Below are positions 32,962 through 41,812 of a stretch of 64,000 bases of DNA, one piece after another (within the stretch, counting starts at the first letter, position 1; each line of letters opens with the position of its first letter). The stretch comes from Rothia sp. (in: high G+C Gram-positive bacteria) (GTDB taxonomy: Bacteria; Actinomycetota; Actinomycetes; Actinomycetales; Micrococcaceae): positions 269,170-333,169 of the forward strand of contig JAUMWB010000002.1 in assembly GCA_030529845.1 (NCBI GenBank). The letters are read 5' to 3'. Position numbers and translations under genes: made by a program. The notes under the pieces were generated by a model that saw nothing but the letters and a program-made list of their open reading frames with translations, ran no database searches and was not told the DNA's origin.

Positions 32962-33384
32962 ATGCTTGAACCCGATACCCGCTGCCCCTGCGGCACCGGC
33001 GAAACCTACGGCGCCTGCTGCGGCCGTTACCACGCCCATTTTGCTCAGACCGGCAACCTGACAGCGCCCACGCCCGAGGCTCTCATGCGCTCCCGTTTCA
33101 GTGCCTTTGCGGTGGGTCTGCCCGACTACCTGCTGGCCAGCTGGCACCCCAGCACCCGGCCTGCGTCCTTAGATCTTGACGGCAGCCTGCGCTGGTACCG
33201 CCTCGACATTCTCAGCACGGCAGGTGGCCCCTTCGACAGCACCGGCGGGGTGGAGTTTGCCGCTTACTACCGGTCAGTGCCGGGCACACCCGACGACGAG
33301 CGGGTGCGCGGGGTGCAGACCGAGGTCTCGCGCTTCACCAAGGACGGCGGGGCCTGGTACTACGTGGATGGTGAGGTCAGCTAA
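32962..33384 (+). CDS. YchJ-type SEC-C motif protein
   Basis: 140-residue protein of the YchJ/UPF0225 family. The N-terminal zinc-binding SEC-C motif is CPCGTGETYGACC (residues 8-20). A conserved NTF2-like domain follows, with ALMRSRFSAFAVGLPDYLLASWHPSTRP and VEFAAYYR. The function of the family is unknown. AATGGAGAC precedes the ATG as ribosome site. Monocistronic. Confidence 0.9.
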   Translation: MLEPDTRCPCGTGETYGACCGRYHAHFAQTGNLTAPTPEALMRSRFSAFAVGLPDYLLASWHPSTRPASLDLDGSLRWYRLDILSTAGGPFDSTGGVEFAAYYRSVPGTPDDERVRGVQTEVSRFTKDGGAWYYVDGEVS

Positions 33385-33400
33385 CCCCGACAGACTTCTT

Positions 33401-33464
33401 CGCCCTATCCCTTTTCTCATGACCCTAGAGATTATCTCGGGGTAAAGAGAGAAGGAATAGGGCG
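33401..33464. terminator. Terminator between YchJ and the spermidine-synthase-like gene
   Basis: Arms 33401-33418 and 33447-33464 pair over 18 positions with two mismatches, with an inner ACCC/GGGT stem. Shared by two convergent genes. Confidence 0.75.
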
Positions 33465-33495
33465 ACTACTTTATTGCCAGGCGCGAAGCTGAAGC

Positions 33496-34413
33496 TTACT
33501 GACCGGCGCGAAGTTGGGCGTCCAGCTGGGCTAGGTCGGCCTCTGGCTGGGCGTCGCGGCGCGGGGTAGCCGAGCGGGCGAAGTCGCGCACCCAGGCGTC
33601 GTCCTTGTACTGGGCAGGTACCCCGCCACCCAGTAGGCGTTTGGTGATGGCGGCGGTGGCCAGGTCACCGGCCACCGGCAGGGGCGCGTGGGAGCCGGCA
33701 ATAATGACGTTACCCTTGCGTCGGCCCTTGAGCATGGCCGGGTCTGCCACGATGCAGGTGTGCTCAAAGACCTGGGCGATGGCGGCAGCCTCAGCTCGGG
33801 CCCCGGCCAGGGAGCGGTCATCGCCGCAGTTGATGATGTAGAGCCCGCCCGCAGTCAGCGAGCGCTCGGCCAGCTGGGTGAATTCGAGGGTGGTCAGTGG
33901 TTCTGGGGTGATGTAGCCGGCGAAGACGTCGCGGATGATGATGTCGCGCGATGCCGGGGCAAAACCTTCGGTGACGGCGCGGGCTTCACCGACCCTGATT
34001 TTGAGGGTGGGAGCCTTGGGCAGGTCGAACCATTCGCGTACGTAGGCGGCGAGTTTGCCGTCGAGTTCGACGACGGTGTTGTGGGAGGCTGGGTAGACGT
34101 CGGCCAGGTAGCGGGCCATGGAGCAGGCTCCTCCGCCTAGGTGGGTGATGCGGAGGTGGGCGGGGTCCAGGTGGGTATCAACGAAGGGTTCGATGACGGC
34201 GGCCAGCCAGCGCATGTATTCGAAGTCGAGTTCGCGGGGTTGGCCGAGCACGATGTGGGAGGATTCCATGCCGTTGATTTCGAGGACCCAGCCGCCGGGG
34301 GTGTAGTCGTCTTCGATGAGTTCGGCGATGCCGGTATCGATGGGGTAGGTGCCTTCGATCAGGGTTGCGGGGGTTTCTACCTGTTTTTTGGGGGTTCGTC
34401 TGCGTTGTGCCAC
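33496..34413 (-). CDS. Spermidine-synthase-like SAM-dependent protein, paralog 1
   Basis: 305-residue cytosolic protein with the aminopropyltransferase/methyltransferase Rossmann fold. THLGGGACSMARYLADVYP near residue 89 is the nucleotide-binding Gly-rich loop, VVELDGKLAAYVREWF follows, and IIIRDVFAGYITPEPLTTLEF near residue 158 replaces the catalytic D-x-x-D region of true spermidine synthases. Actinobacteria carry many such proteins with no known polyamine role, so an aminopropyl-transfer function should not be assumed. A distant paralog lies at 44703. Confidence 0.75.
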   Translation of the reverse strand: MAQRRRTPKKQVETPATLIEGTYPIDTGIAELIEDDYTPGGWVLEINGMESSHIVLGQPRELDFEYMRWLAAVIEPFVDTHLDPAHLRITHLGGGACSMARYLADVYPASHNTVVELDGKLAAYVREWFDLPKAPTLKIRVGEARAVTEGFAPASRDIIIRDVFAGYITPEPLTTLEFTQLAERSLTAGGLYIINCGDDRSLAGARAEAAAIAQVFEHTCIVADPAMLKGRRKGNVIIAGSHAPLPVAGDLATAAITKRLLGGGVPAQYKDDAWVRDFARSATPRRDAQPEADLAQLDAQLRAGQ

Positions 34414-34497
34414 TCCTCTAGCCTAGTGGGTGATTGGGGGTTGTGGGACTTGTTAGAGTGAGAGGGCAGTGACAGTGACGTGAAAGGACGGACGCCC

Positions 34498-35112
34498 GTG
34501 GGTTTTGTGGCTGACGGAAGGTATGTGGTGGCGCCGGTGGGCGCTGAGGACGCCGAGACATATGTTGACCTGCAGTTGCGATGCCTGGCAGAAACCTATA
34601 ACGGACTGGTAGACCCGGGGTTTGGAGCCAGGCAGACAGCTGGGCGGGACGGGTGGCTCGAAGAGTTTGCTGAGAATATTGCAGCACCCGGTGCCCGCGC
34701 CTTTTTTGCCTACGAGAATCCGGCGTGGACGCCCGCCGGTGGGCTCTCGTGTGCTGTTGGCGGGGTGGTTGATTGGGACGCCCCGGTGGGTTTTGCGCTG
34801 TCCCGTCCCGGCCCTTTGGCTTGGGAGCTAGAAATCGGTCTGCCGCCGGTTGCCGAGGGCACCCGGGAGCTGACCCATCTTTATACCCTTGCCTCTACTC
34901 ACGGGACGGGGCTGGGGGCGGCTCTTTTTGATGCCGTGCTTTACCTTGATGAGCCCGCCTACCTCTGGTACATCGTGGGTAATGAGCAGGCTCGGGAGTT
35001 TTACCGTCGCCGGGGTTTTGAGGACGAGGGTCGCCCTGTAGACTGCGGTGGTGCCTGGGCTCCGGCTCAGACAGCTCGTATGTATCGGGGCCTATCTCTG
35101 CCGAGAAGCTAA
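34498..35112 (+). CDS. GNAT-family N-acetyltransferase
   Basis: Acetyl-CoA-dependent N-acetyltransferase, 204 residues. The GNAT core is visible: LTHLYTLASTHGTGLGAALFDAVL (motif A, the acetyl-CoA loop in GTGLGAAL near residue 142) and WYIVGNEQAREFYRRRGFEDEGR (motif B). An insert rich in Gly, Pro and Ala precedes it. GTG at 34498 is preferred over the in-frame GTG at 34480 because AAAGGA then falls nine bases before the start. Divergent from the spermidine-synthase-like gene. Substrate unknown. Confidence 0.82.
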   Translation: MGFVADGRYVVAPVGAEDAETYVDLQLRCLAETYNGLVDPGFGARQTAGRDGWLEEFAENIAAPGARAFFAYENPAWTPAGGLSCAVGGVVDWDAPVGFALSRPGPLAWELEIGLPPVAEGTRELTHLYTLASTHGTGLGAALFDAVLYLDEPAYLWYIVGNEQAREFYRRRGFEDEGRPVDCGGAWAPAQTARMYRGLSLPRS

Positions 35113-35198
35113 ATCCTACCGGACAAAAAGCCAGGTATCGCCTACTCCACCACCCAAAATTACTTTACTTTGAAAGTATTGTGTGAGAGGGTGGAAGC

Positions 35199-36287
35199 AT
35201 GAGCACAACCGAACAGACCGAACACTCCACCCGCGGCTCCTATGTACATGCTGGGGAAGAATACAACCGCGATACCGCCTACATCGAAGACCGTATCGTC
35301 GCAGACCCCGACGCTGCCGCCCAGGTTGACCCCGACCACCAGCTCTGGCCGGTTAAGCCCGGTGCCTACCGCCTGGTAGCCGCTCGTGCCTGCCCCTGGG
35401 CCAGCCGCACCCTGATCGTCCGCCGCCTGCTAGGCCTGGAAGATGCCATCTCCATTGGTCTGCCCGGCCCCACCCATGATGCCCGCTCCTGGACCTTTGA
35501 CCTGGATCAGGACGGCAAGGACCCGGTACTGGGTATTGAACGTCTGCAGCAGGCCTACTTTGCCCGCTTCCCCGACTACCCCCGTGGCATTACCGTGCCC
35601 GCCATCGTCGATATTGAATCAGGTGACGTTATCACCAATAACTTCCCGCAGATTACCGAAGACTTCTCGAAAGAGTGGAAGGCCTACCACCGCGAGGGAG
35701 CCTCTGACCTCTGGCCCGCTGAGCTCGAAGAGGAAATGCGGGCGGTGATGAAACGTATCTACACCGAAATCAACAACGGGGTGTACCGCTGCGGTTTTGC
35801 TGGCTCTCAGGAGTCCTACGAGGCCGCCTACGAGCGTCTCTGGACGGCCCTAGACTGGGTTGAAGAACGCCTGGCCACCCGTCGCTACCTCATGGGGGAC
35901 CACATCACCGAGGCTGATGTGCGCCTCTTTACCACCCTGGTACGCTTTGACGCGGTCTACTACAGCCACTTCAAGTGCAACCGCCAGACCCTGACCTCAA
36001 TGCCTAACCTCTGGGGCTACGCCCGCGACCTCTTCCAGACCCCTGGCTTTGGCGACACCGTGGACTTCCAGCAAATCAAGGAACACTATTTCATTGTTCA
36101 CGAGGACATCAACCCCACCGGTATCGTACCGGCTGGCCCTGACCTATCCGGCTGGCTGACCCCGCACGGGCGCGAGGCTCTGGGTGGTTCCCCCTTCGAC
36201 ACGGACGCCGGTGCCACCGCCCCTGCCCCGGTACGGGAAGACGAGCGGGTAGCGTCCGGCCATAACCCCCTCTACCCTGCCAACTAG
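35199..36287 (+). CDS. Glutathionyl-/mycothiyl-hydroquinone-reductase-like GST protein
   Basis: 362-residue Xi-class glutathione-transferase-like protein (YqjG/Ecm4). The catalytic Cys is C65 in AARACPWASR. GDVITNNFPQITEDFSKEW contains the conserved thioredoxin-fold end, and MGDHITEADVRLFTTLVRFDAVYYSHFKCN near residue 230 is a family hallmark. In mycothiol-making actinobacteria the thiol partner is likely to be mycothiol rather than glutathione (inference). The extra C-terminal tail of about 40 residues is rich in Pro, Ala and Asp. GAGGGTGG precedes the ATG. Confidence 0.88.
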   Translation: MSTTEQTEHSTRGSYVHAGEEYNRDTAYIEDRIVADPDAAAQVDPDHQLWPVKPGAYRLVAARACPWASRTLIVRRLLGLEDAISIGLPGPTHDARSWTFDLDQDGKDPVLGIERLQQAYFARFPDYPRGITVPAIVDIESGDVITNNFPQITEDFSKEWKAYHREGASDLWPAELEEEMRAVMKRIYTEINNGVYRCGFAGSQESYEAAYERLWTALDWVEERLATRRYLMGDHITEADVRLFTTLVRFDAVYYSHFKCNRQTLTSMPNLWGYARDLFQTPGFGDTVDFQQIKEHYFIVHEDINPTGIVPAGPDLSGWLTPHGREALGGSPFDTDAGATAPAPVREDERVASGHNPLYPAN

Positions 36288-36321
36288 GCACCCTTCACCG
36301 CCACCAGTTCAGTGGCATGCT

Positions 36322-36345
36322 CCACCCGGCGCCCTAGCCGGGTGG
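36322..36345. terminator. Hairpin overlapping the stop of the hydrolase gene
   Basis: CCACCCGGC (36322-36330) pairs with GCCGGGTGG (36337-36345) around a six-base loop that contains the stop codon of the minus-strand hydrolase gene. It is shared by convergent genes. Confidence 0.6.
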
Positions 36346-38229
36346 GGTTGAGCTGGAGGGCAGGAAGACTCTCACCCCCTCATCAATTGCTTCGTCGCTG
36401 ATGAGGTCACCCACCCCAGCTAGGTTGGTCAGGTTACGCACCTGCTGCTGGGCGGTGGGTTCATACACCCGGATACCACTATCGGGCATGGGTGCAGGTG
36501 GCTGCTCCCCCACAGCCGGCAGAGTGATAGTGGGGTTATAGAGCTGCACGCTGCCAATTTCTACCTTGCGGAGCTGGGTATCAAGCCAGATGTCCCCCTT
36601 CTGTATCACCTCAGTATCGAAGGTACGCAGGGCCGAGTCGGCATCCTGGTAGAGATCTGCAGGGTTAATACTGGCGCTGTCGATAAAACGATTACCCAGC
36701 CCTATTTTCTTCGCCGCGGCGTGAGCAGTGTTGCCAACTCCCGCAAGGGCCATCTGCTCCTGCTCGGTGCGGGTGATATCGGGTTTCTGGGTACTCCCGG
36801 CGGTAATGGTCGTCTTTACCACGCTGTAGCCACCCATCAGTCCCTGCAGCTCGGGTATCACCTGCTCGGTTCCGGGGTTGGCACCCGCTATCTTCACGTA
36901 ATCGGCAGAGCCGTGAACAGAAGCATCCTCGGGGCGATGCTGCATAACAAGAGAAACATCGGGAGCGTAATCGGGCCGGTCGCCTTGCAGATAGGGCACA
37001 GGGTCGCCCCTATACCGGGTATCAACGTGCGTGACCGAAGCCGGAACCTTAATCTCGTCCACCGGGCTGCCCTGGGTGATCAGACCCTTCACCCGGTAGC
37101 GGGACCCAAAGTGTGTATTGGCAGCGAGCGCACCGGCAGTCAGCCCGCCCTGGCTAAACCCGGCTAGAATCACCCCGCTCCCCTCAGCCGCCCCTGCCTG
37201 CTCTAGGGCTCGCTCTACCTGGGCCATGAGAGCCGTGTACTGCTCAGGGGTGAGGTCGGCCCTGTAGCCAGAAGTAGCGCTGCCAGCTGTGCCGGCCCAG
37301 GTATTAGTACCACCGCGCCAGGGCTGTAAGAAATCCTCACGCTCGCCGTCGCCGTCCGTACCGGGAATGGTCACCAGGTACTGGGTTTCGCCGGTCTCGG
37401 GGTTGTAGAGGGTTTGAACCATCACGTGGTCCCATGCCCCCTGGTAGTGGCCAGCTTCAAAAAGCTCATCGCCCCGGTTCTCTATGCCCTCCATACGCTG
37501 GAAGTGCTCGGCAATTCCCCGTGCGCTCAGGGGCACCTCCTGCCCGTAACTATTGGGCTCAAGACGCGGAATGCTCTTACCCGGGTGAAGGTTATCCACG
37601 CGCAGACTAGGGCTAATCACCTCTGTCATATCGCGAGTTGCACGAAGCCGCCCGGTCGTACCCGTCATCTGCGTCAGCTTTGTAAGACGACCGGTTGCAT
37701 CCTGCATAACCTTCCGCCCGTCCGGAGTAGTGCGAGCCAGCAAGAAGGCATCCTTAGTGTAAGTGACCGCCTGCACTACTCCGTGGGAAAGAAGCAGTTT
37801 AAACTGATCAACCCGGTAACCAAAGGCAGACTGCACCCCGCGCACAAGCGCCACACTCAGAGTATGAGCCTGATCAGCCTGATCGATAACCCGGTGAGCA
37901 AATGCTTCAGCCTGCCGGTAATTCTCGGTAGCGCTCTCCACACCCCGGGCAAGACCCTGCATGCCTGCCACCAGGGCAGAGAGCGTGAGAGCACCGGCGC
38001 CTAAGGACGTCAGGGCTCGGCTACCGGCCCCCGTAACGTCAAGGGGTGCAAGTAGCGCAACCTGGGCTGCTAACACCCCTAGCTGGGCACCAACCTCTTC
38101 ATAGCGGCCTGCCACAGCAAAGAGCTGATGAGCGAGGGGCTCAAGCTCGGCAAGCTCCACCGCGATACCACCACCAGGTTGAGGGCTCACCAAAGAATCG
38201 GGAGTACGCGCTACAGCCACCGCTACCAC
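36334..38229 (-). CDS. Alpha/beta-hydrolase protein with helical N-terminal domain, possible type VII effector
   Basis: 631-residue protein. The N-terminal 200 residues are predicted helical and Ala/Leu-rich without a signal peptide (ELEPLAHQLFAVAGRYEEVGAQLGVLAAQ...GVESATENYRQAEAF), resembling WXG100/ESX-type modules. From about residue 265 there is a serine hydrolase: VTIPGTDG, nucleophile Ser359 in GFSQGG, GLITQGSPVD, an Asp in GDPVPYLQ and a likely His in ASVHGSADY, as in PE-PPE or cutinase-like hydrolases. The start overlaps the upstream gene by seven bases, so the two are coupled. Export by an ESX system is inference; no ESX machinery is in the window. Confidence 0.75.
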   Translation of the reverse strand: MVAVAVARTPDSLVSPQPGGGIAVELAELEPLAHQLFAVAGRYEEVGAQLGVLAAQVALLAPLDVTGAGSRALTSLGAGALTLSALVAGMQGLARGVESATENYRQAEAFAHRVIDQADQAHTLSVALVRGVQSAFGYRVDQFKLLLSHGVVQAVTYTKDAFLLARTTPDGRKVMQDATGRLTKLTQMTGTTGRLRATRDMTEVISPSLRVDNLHPGKSIPRLEPNSYGQEVPLSARGIAEHFQRMEGIENRGDELFEAGHYQGAWDHVMVQTLYNPETGETQYLVTIPGTDGDGEREDFLQPWRGGTNTWAGTAGSATSGYRADLTPEQYTALMAQVERALEQAGAAEGSGVILAGFSQGGLTAGALAANTHFGSRYRVKGLITQGSPVDEIKVPASVTHVDTRYRGDPVPYLQGDRPDYAPDVSLVMQHRPEDASVHGSADYVKIAGANPGTEQVIPELQGLMGGYSVVKTTITAGSTQKPDITRTEQEQMALAGVGNTAHAAAKKIGLGNRFIDSASINPADLYQDADSALRTFDTEVIQKGDIWLDTQLRKVEIGSVQLYNPTITLPAVGEQPPAPMPDSGIRVYEPTAQQQVRNLTNLAGVGDLISDEAIDEGVRVFLPSSSTPPG

Positions 38230-38768
38230 CCAGCCCCGGCTAAAGCCGTGCTCACACGGGCAAGGAGCGGATTGCCCATTGCAGAGGTGAGCGCCCCCTG
38301 CAAGGCAGGAAGGTGAGCCCGCTCAGCATAGACCATGAAATCATCAAGATCGATATCATCCAGCACAGCCATACCCGCCAAAGCCGCATCAACAGCAGCT
38401 CCGGCAGCCCCAATCGCAGCGGCCACCGCCTCAAGCTCAGCGGCCACCACCTCACCGGCCAACCGTACCTCCTGGGCACTTGCTTCTAACTCCCCCTGCA
38501 AGGCCCTAGCAGAAGCCCCCTCCGCCTCAAGAGCACTCCGAAAAGCCCGGCCAGCCACAGACTCCCACTGAACCTGACCAGCAACCACAGCCTGCCCCGC
38601 AGCCTGACCGACGGCGTCCGCCTGCCCCATAACCTGCTGCGCCAGCGCAGCAGACCACTCCCGCACCCGCTGAGCCAAGCCTAGCGCACCCGCCGACGCG
38701 CTCGCAGCCCCCTGGCTCCCCAGGCCAACCCTGCCCGCGGCAGCAGCAAGTTCATAGACCGAAGGCAT
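38223..38768 (-). CDS. WXG100-like helical partner protein
   Basis: 181-residue, almost wholly helical, Ala-rich protein with no signal peptide. A WESVAGRAF motif at about residues 68-76 lies between two helices, and resembles the W-x-S-x-A-G-x-A-F turn of WXG-type proteins linked to type VII secretion in actinobacteria. AGGAGG before the ATG is a strong ribosome site. It is coupled to the hydrolase gene by a seven-base overlap, so it probably acts as chaperone or co-secreted partner. The assignment is by pattern, not firm homology. The 265-base gap to purB holds only the divergent promoters. Confidence 0.6.
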   Translation of the reverse strand: MPSVYELAAAAGRVGLGSQGAASASAGALGLAQRVREWSAALAQQVMGQADAVGQAAGQAVVAGQVQWESVAGRAFRSALEAEGASARALQGELEASAQEVRLAGEVVAAELEAVAAAIGAAGAAVDAALAGMAVLDDIDLDDFMVYAERAHLPALQGALTSAMGNPLLARVSTALAGAGW

Positions 38769-39033
38769 CGCTTTTCCTCCTCATTTCTCTGACCGGCGAT
38801 TCCTTAGCCACACCCTAAAAGCGGCACCCGGCTGAGCACCAGCGTCCGCCCTCCTGTGGATAAGCCCCACCCCGGCCGTCCACGCACATCGCCCCAAAAA
38901 CGGTGCAGCCGTGACGCACGATGACGCTGTGAGTTCACACCCCTTGACGGCAGCAACCCCTGCCCCGTAAAAGCCCATCTCACACCCCCACAAAAACGTG
39001 CGCCACCCCACCAAGCCATGAGAAACTAGAGTC

Positions 39034-40467
39034 ATGTCTCATCGCGAAAACTGCACCACCCTGCCCTCTGGCCGTCACTCCCTCACCGGCGCAGGCCTTG
39101 CCCTTGGCGCCCTCGACGGACGCTACAAGGCCGCCACCGAACCCCTAGTCGACTACCTCTCAGAAGCCGCCCTCAACCGCGACCGCATCCACGTTGAGGT
39201 CGAATGGTTCATCTACCTCTGTGATCACCAGGTCCTGCCCGGCCTCGAACCCCTCACCGACGAGCAGCGGGCCGGCCTGCGCGCCATCGTCACCGACTTC
39301 ACCGAAGAATCTGCCGCCGAGCTGGCAGAAATCGAAGCCGTCACCGTCCACGACGTCAAAGCCGTCGAATACTTCATCGCCCGCCGCCTCGAACCCCTGG
39401 GCCTGGGCCATCTGAAGCCCCTGGTCCACTTCGGCTGCACCAGCGAAGACATCAACAACCTCTCCTACGCCCTGGGTATCAAGGACGCCGTCACCAACGT
39501 CTGGTTGCCCGCCGCCCGCGGCCTGGTTGAGCAGATCATGAAGCTGGCCGAAGAGGCCCGTGACGTGCCCGTGCTTTCCCGTACCCACGGTCAGCCCGCC
39601 ACCCCCTCCACCCTGGGTAAAGAGCTAGCTGTCTTCGCCTACCGCCTGAACCGCCAGATTAAGCACGTTGAAAACGCCGAGTTCCTGGGCAAGATTAACG
39701 GTGCAACCGGCACCTACTCCGCCCATGTAGTCTCTGTGCCCACCGCTGACTGGCAGAAGATTTCTGAAGAGTTCGTCACTGGCCTGGGCCTGGACTGGAA
39801 CCCCCTGACCACCCAAATTGAAAACCACGACTGGCAGGCAGAGCTCTACTCCTCCATCGCCCACTTCAACCAGGTGTTGCACAACCTCTGCACCGACGTG
39901 TGGAGCTACATCTCTATCCGCTTCTTCCGCCAGATTCCCGTTGCGGGTGCGACCGGCTCCTCCACCATGCCCCACAAGGTCAACCCCATCCGCTTCGAGA
40001 ATGCCGAAGCCAACCTGGAAATCTCCAACGCCCTGCTGAACACCCTGGGCTCAACCCTGGTGCAGTCCCGCTGGCAGCGCGACCTGACCGACTCATCTTC
40101 CCAGCGCAACATTGGTGTAGCCTTCGGCCACTCCGTACTGGCTATCTCAAACGTGGTCAAGGGCCTGGAGCGCCTAGACATCGCCACCGACGTTATCGCC
40201 CAAGACCTGGACGAGAACTGGGAAGTTCTGGCCGAGGCCATCCAGATGGTCATGCGCGCCGAGGCAATCGCTGGCGTCCCCGGCATGGAGGACCCCTACG
40301 AGCGCCTCAAGGAGCTGACCCGCGGCCACCGCGTCGATGCCGCCCGCCTCAAGGAATTCGTCGCTGAGCTCGGTCTGAGTGCGGACGCCGAAGCCCGGCT
40401 TTCTGAGCTCACCCCGGCTACCTACATCGGCTTGGCCCCCTCCCTGCTGGAGCACGCCACCCGCTAA
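39034..40467 (+). CDS. purB: Adenylosuccinate lyase
   Basis: Cleaves SAICAR and adenylosuccinate, releasing fumarate, in purine biosynthesis. 477 residues of the fumarase/aspartase superfamily, E. coli PurB-like subgroup. LGALDGRYKAATEPLVDYLSE is at the N terminus, FGCTSEDINNLSYAL near residue 133, RTHGQPATPSTLGKE near residue 183 and the signature GSSTMPHKVNPIRFEN near residue 308, with the catalytic Ser in its flexible loop. The length is slightly above normal because of about 20 extra N-terminal residues. Followed by a terminator. Confidence 0.96.
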   Translation: MSHRENCTTLPSGRHSLTGAGLALGALDGRYKAATEPLVDYLSEAALNRDRIHVEVEWFIYLCDHQVLPGLEPLTDEQRAGLRAIVTDFTEESAAELAEIEAVTVHDVKAVEYFIARRLEPLGLGHLKPLVHFGCTSEDINNLSYALGIKDAVTNVWLPAARGLVEQIMKLAEEARDVPVLSRTHGQPATPSTLGKELAVFAYRLNRQIKHVENAEFLGKINGATGTYSAHVVSVPTADWQKISEEFVTGLGLDWNPLTTQIENHDWQAELYSSIAHFNQVLHNLCTDVWSYISIRFFRQIPVAGATGSSTMPHKVNPIRFENAEANLEISNALLNTLGSTLVQSRWQRDLTDSSSQRNIGVAFGHSVLAISNVVKGLERLDIATDVIAQDLDENWEVLAEAIQMVMRAEAIAGVPGMEDPYERLKELTRGHRVDAARLKEFVAELGLSADAEARLSELTPATYIGLAPSLLEHATR

Positions 40468-40541
40468 GGTCGGGTCAGGCACAGGTATCAGCGCTCCTTA
40501 GCAGCTGTTACCTGTTCCTTCCGCTGAATACACAAACGCAG

Positions 40542-40596
40542 ACCCCGTGCAGGCGTCATCTTCCACCTACGAAGACAGCGTCTGCGCGGGGTTTCT
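40542..40596 (+). terminator. Terminator after purB
   Basis: ACCCCG pairs with CGGGGT, and GCAG-GCGT pairs with the complementary AGCGTCTGC. The T-rich end runs straight into the -10 box of the next gene. Confidence 0.75.
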
Positions 40597-40602
40597 TACA
40601 AT
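40597..40602 (+). promoter_or_regulatory. -10 box for a leaderless transcript
   Basis: TACAAT six bases before the ATG at 40609, with no ribosome site, predicts transcription starting at the start codon. Confidence 0.5.
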
Positions 40603-40608
40603 AGATCT

Positions 40609-41682
40609 ATGACCGAAACCTCCCGCCCCGCAGACAGCTCACCCGAGCAGGTTCCCCTGGCTGTGCGCCGCCTGCGCAAGCTCCGTGCCCGCTACCCCGA
40701 CGCCACCCCCGCCACCCTGGCAGAGCGCCTAGGCGGAATCTTCGTGCGCGACTTCACCCTGGTCGGATCAGCCCAGGCAGGGGCACAGGAGCTGACCCCC
40801 AACGTCCTCGGCAGTGTCACCCGCAACCGGCGCGTAGCCGGGCTCACCCAGGCAGCCGCCCACCTGGGCGCGGTGCAGCAGGGCATGGCCACCTACAGTA
40901 GGGCCGCCAACAAGGGCATCACCACCACAGCCCATGTGGGCAGTGCCCAGGCGGTCAAGACCTACCTGCACGGCATGGCCCTGCTCTACGGGCTAAAAGT
41001 TGAAAGCAGCGACGAGGCCGCAGCAGCCGTTTTGGGGCAGGACGTCAACGAGCTACTCACCCAGGTCGAAAACGTCCCCAGCGCCGGAGCGCGCCAGGGG
41101 CAGCAGATGAACATTCTAGGGGCCGTGGCCGCCATCGGCCTGCGCAACCCCCAGACCCTGCTGCTGGTCAAGGCGGGTGAACAGCTGGTTAAGGCCGGTG
41201 GCGCTGTTTTTGCTAGCCAGAAGGTTCGCCGGGATTTCGCTCAGCAGCTGATTGCCCAGGTAGGGCAGAACCTGGGGGACGCCCCCGGGCAGCTACCTGC
41301 CAGTACCCTCGCGGTCTTAGACAGCGGTCAGGACGCCGGAACCCCGGGCGCGGGGGCAGGGCAGGGCAGCGGGGGTTCGGCACCGGCTGCTGATGATGCT
41401 GACCTGCTGGAGCTCTCCGCTGAAGAAGTAAGTGCCATTGAGTCACCCGAGCCAGTGGCGCCTTCTGCTCTGGATGAGCCCGAGCCAATCGAGCCCTCCC
41501 AACTTGAGGCACCCGAGCCGGTGACCGCGTCCGTCCTTGAAGACCCGGCCCCGGTAGTGACCGAAACTCAGGTGCGACCCAGCACCGAGGCAGAGCTGGC
41601 GGCAGCCGACGGGGCAACCGCCAAGGGAGCCCGCCTCGCTGCCCGCGCCTTCGTCCGCGCCCGCTCCCGTTTCAAGGGTTAA
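40609..41682 (+). CDS. Unknown protein, paralog of the gene at 42760
   Basis: 357-residue protein, family not firmly recognised. The N-terminal part (VRRLRKLRARYPDATPATLAERLGGIFVRD, residues 19-48) aligns with residues of the protein encoded at 42760-43563 (LKKMREKHPNETPDQIAKRLEKAYLRDVT), and both later have a hydrophobic segment and a YxxxMAxLxG stretch. Paralogs with divergent second halves are therefore likely. The C-terminal 120 residues are low-complexity, rich in acidic residues, Pro and Ala, with repeated PEP and AP units (residues 270-325), and end with a basic stretch. No signal peptide. Possibly EcsC-like, which is weak inference. Confidence 0.65.
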   Translation: MTETSRPADSSPEQVPLAVRRLRKLRARYPDATPATLAERLGGIFVRDFTLVGSAQAGAQELTPNVLGSVTRNRRVAGLTQAAAHLGAVQQGMATYSRAANKGITTTAHVGSAQAVKTYLHGMALLYGLKVESSDEAAAAVLGQDVNELLTQVENVPSAGARQGQQMNILGAVAAIGLRNPQTLLLVKAGEQLVKAGGAVFASQKVRRDFAQQLIAQVGQNLGDAPGQLPASTLAVLDSGQDAGTPGAGAGQGSGGSAPAADDADLLELSAEEVSAIESPEPVAPSALDEPEPIEPSQLEAPEPVTASVLEDPAPVVTETQVRPSTEAELAAADGATAKGARLAARAFVRARSRFKG

Positions 41683-41689
41683 AAGATAA

Positions 41690-41748
41690 GGACCAGATTC
41701 CTACCGAATACCGTGTGGACGTTAGGTACTTCGGTAGGAATCTGGTCC
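41690..41748. terminator. Palindromic terminator
   Basis: 19-bp perfect stem, GGACCAGATTCCTACCGAA with its complement, around a 21-base loop, eight bases after the stop and between convergent genes. GGACCAGATT also occurs in the left arm of the palindrome at 4677. Confidence 0.85.
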
Positions 41749-41812
41749 CTACTGTAAAGAGACGGGTGCGGACGCCTAGGGGCAGTTCGCGCGCCCGGGA
41801 TAGAAGCTCCGC

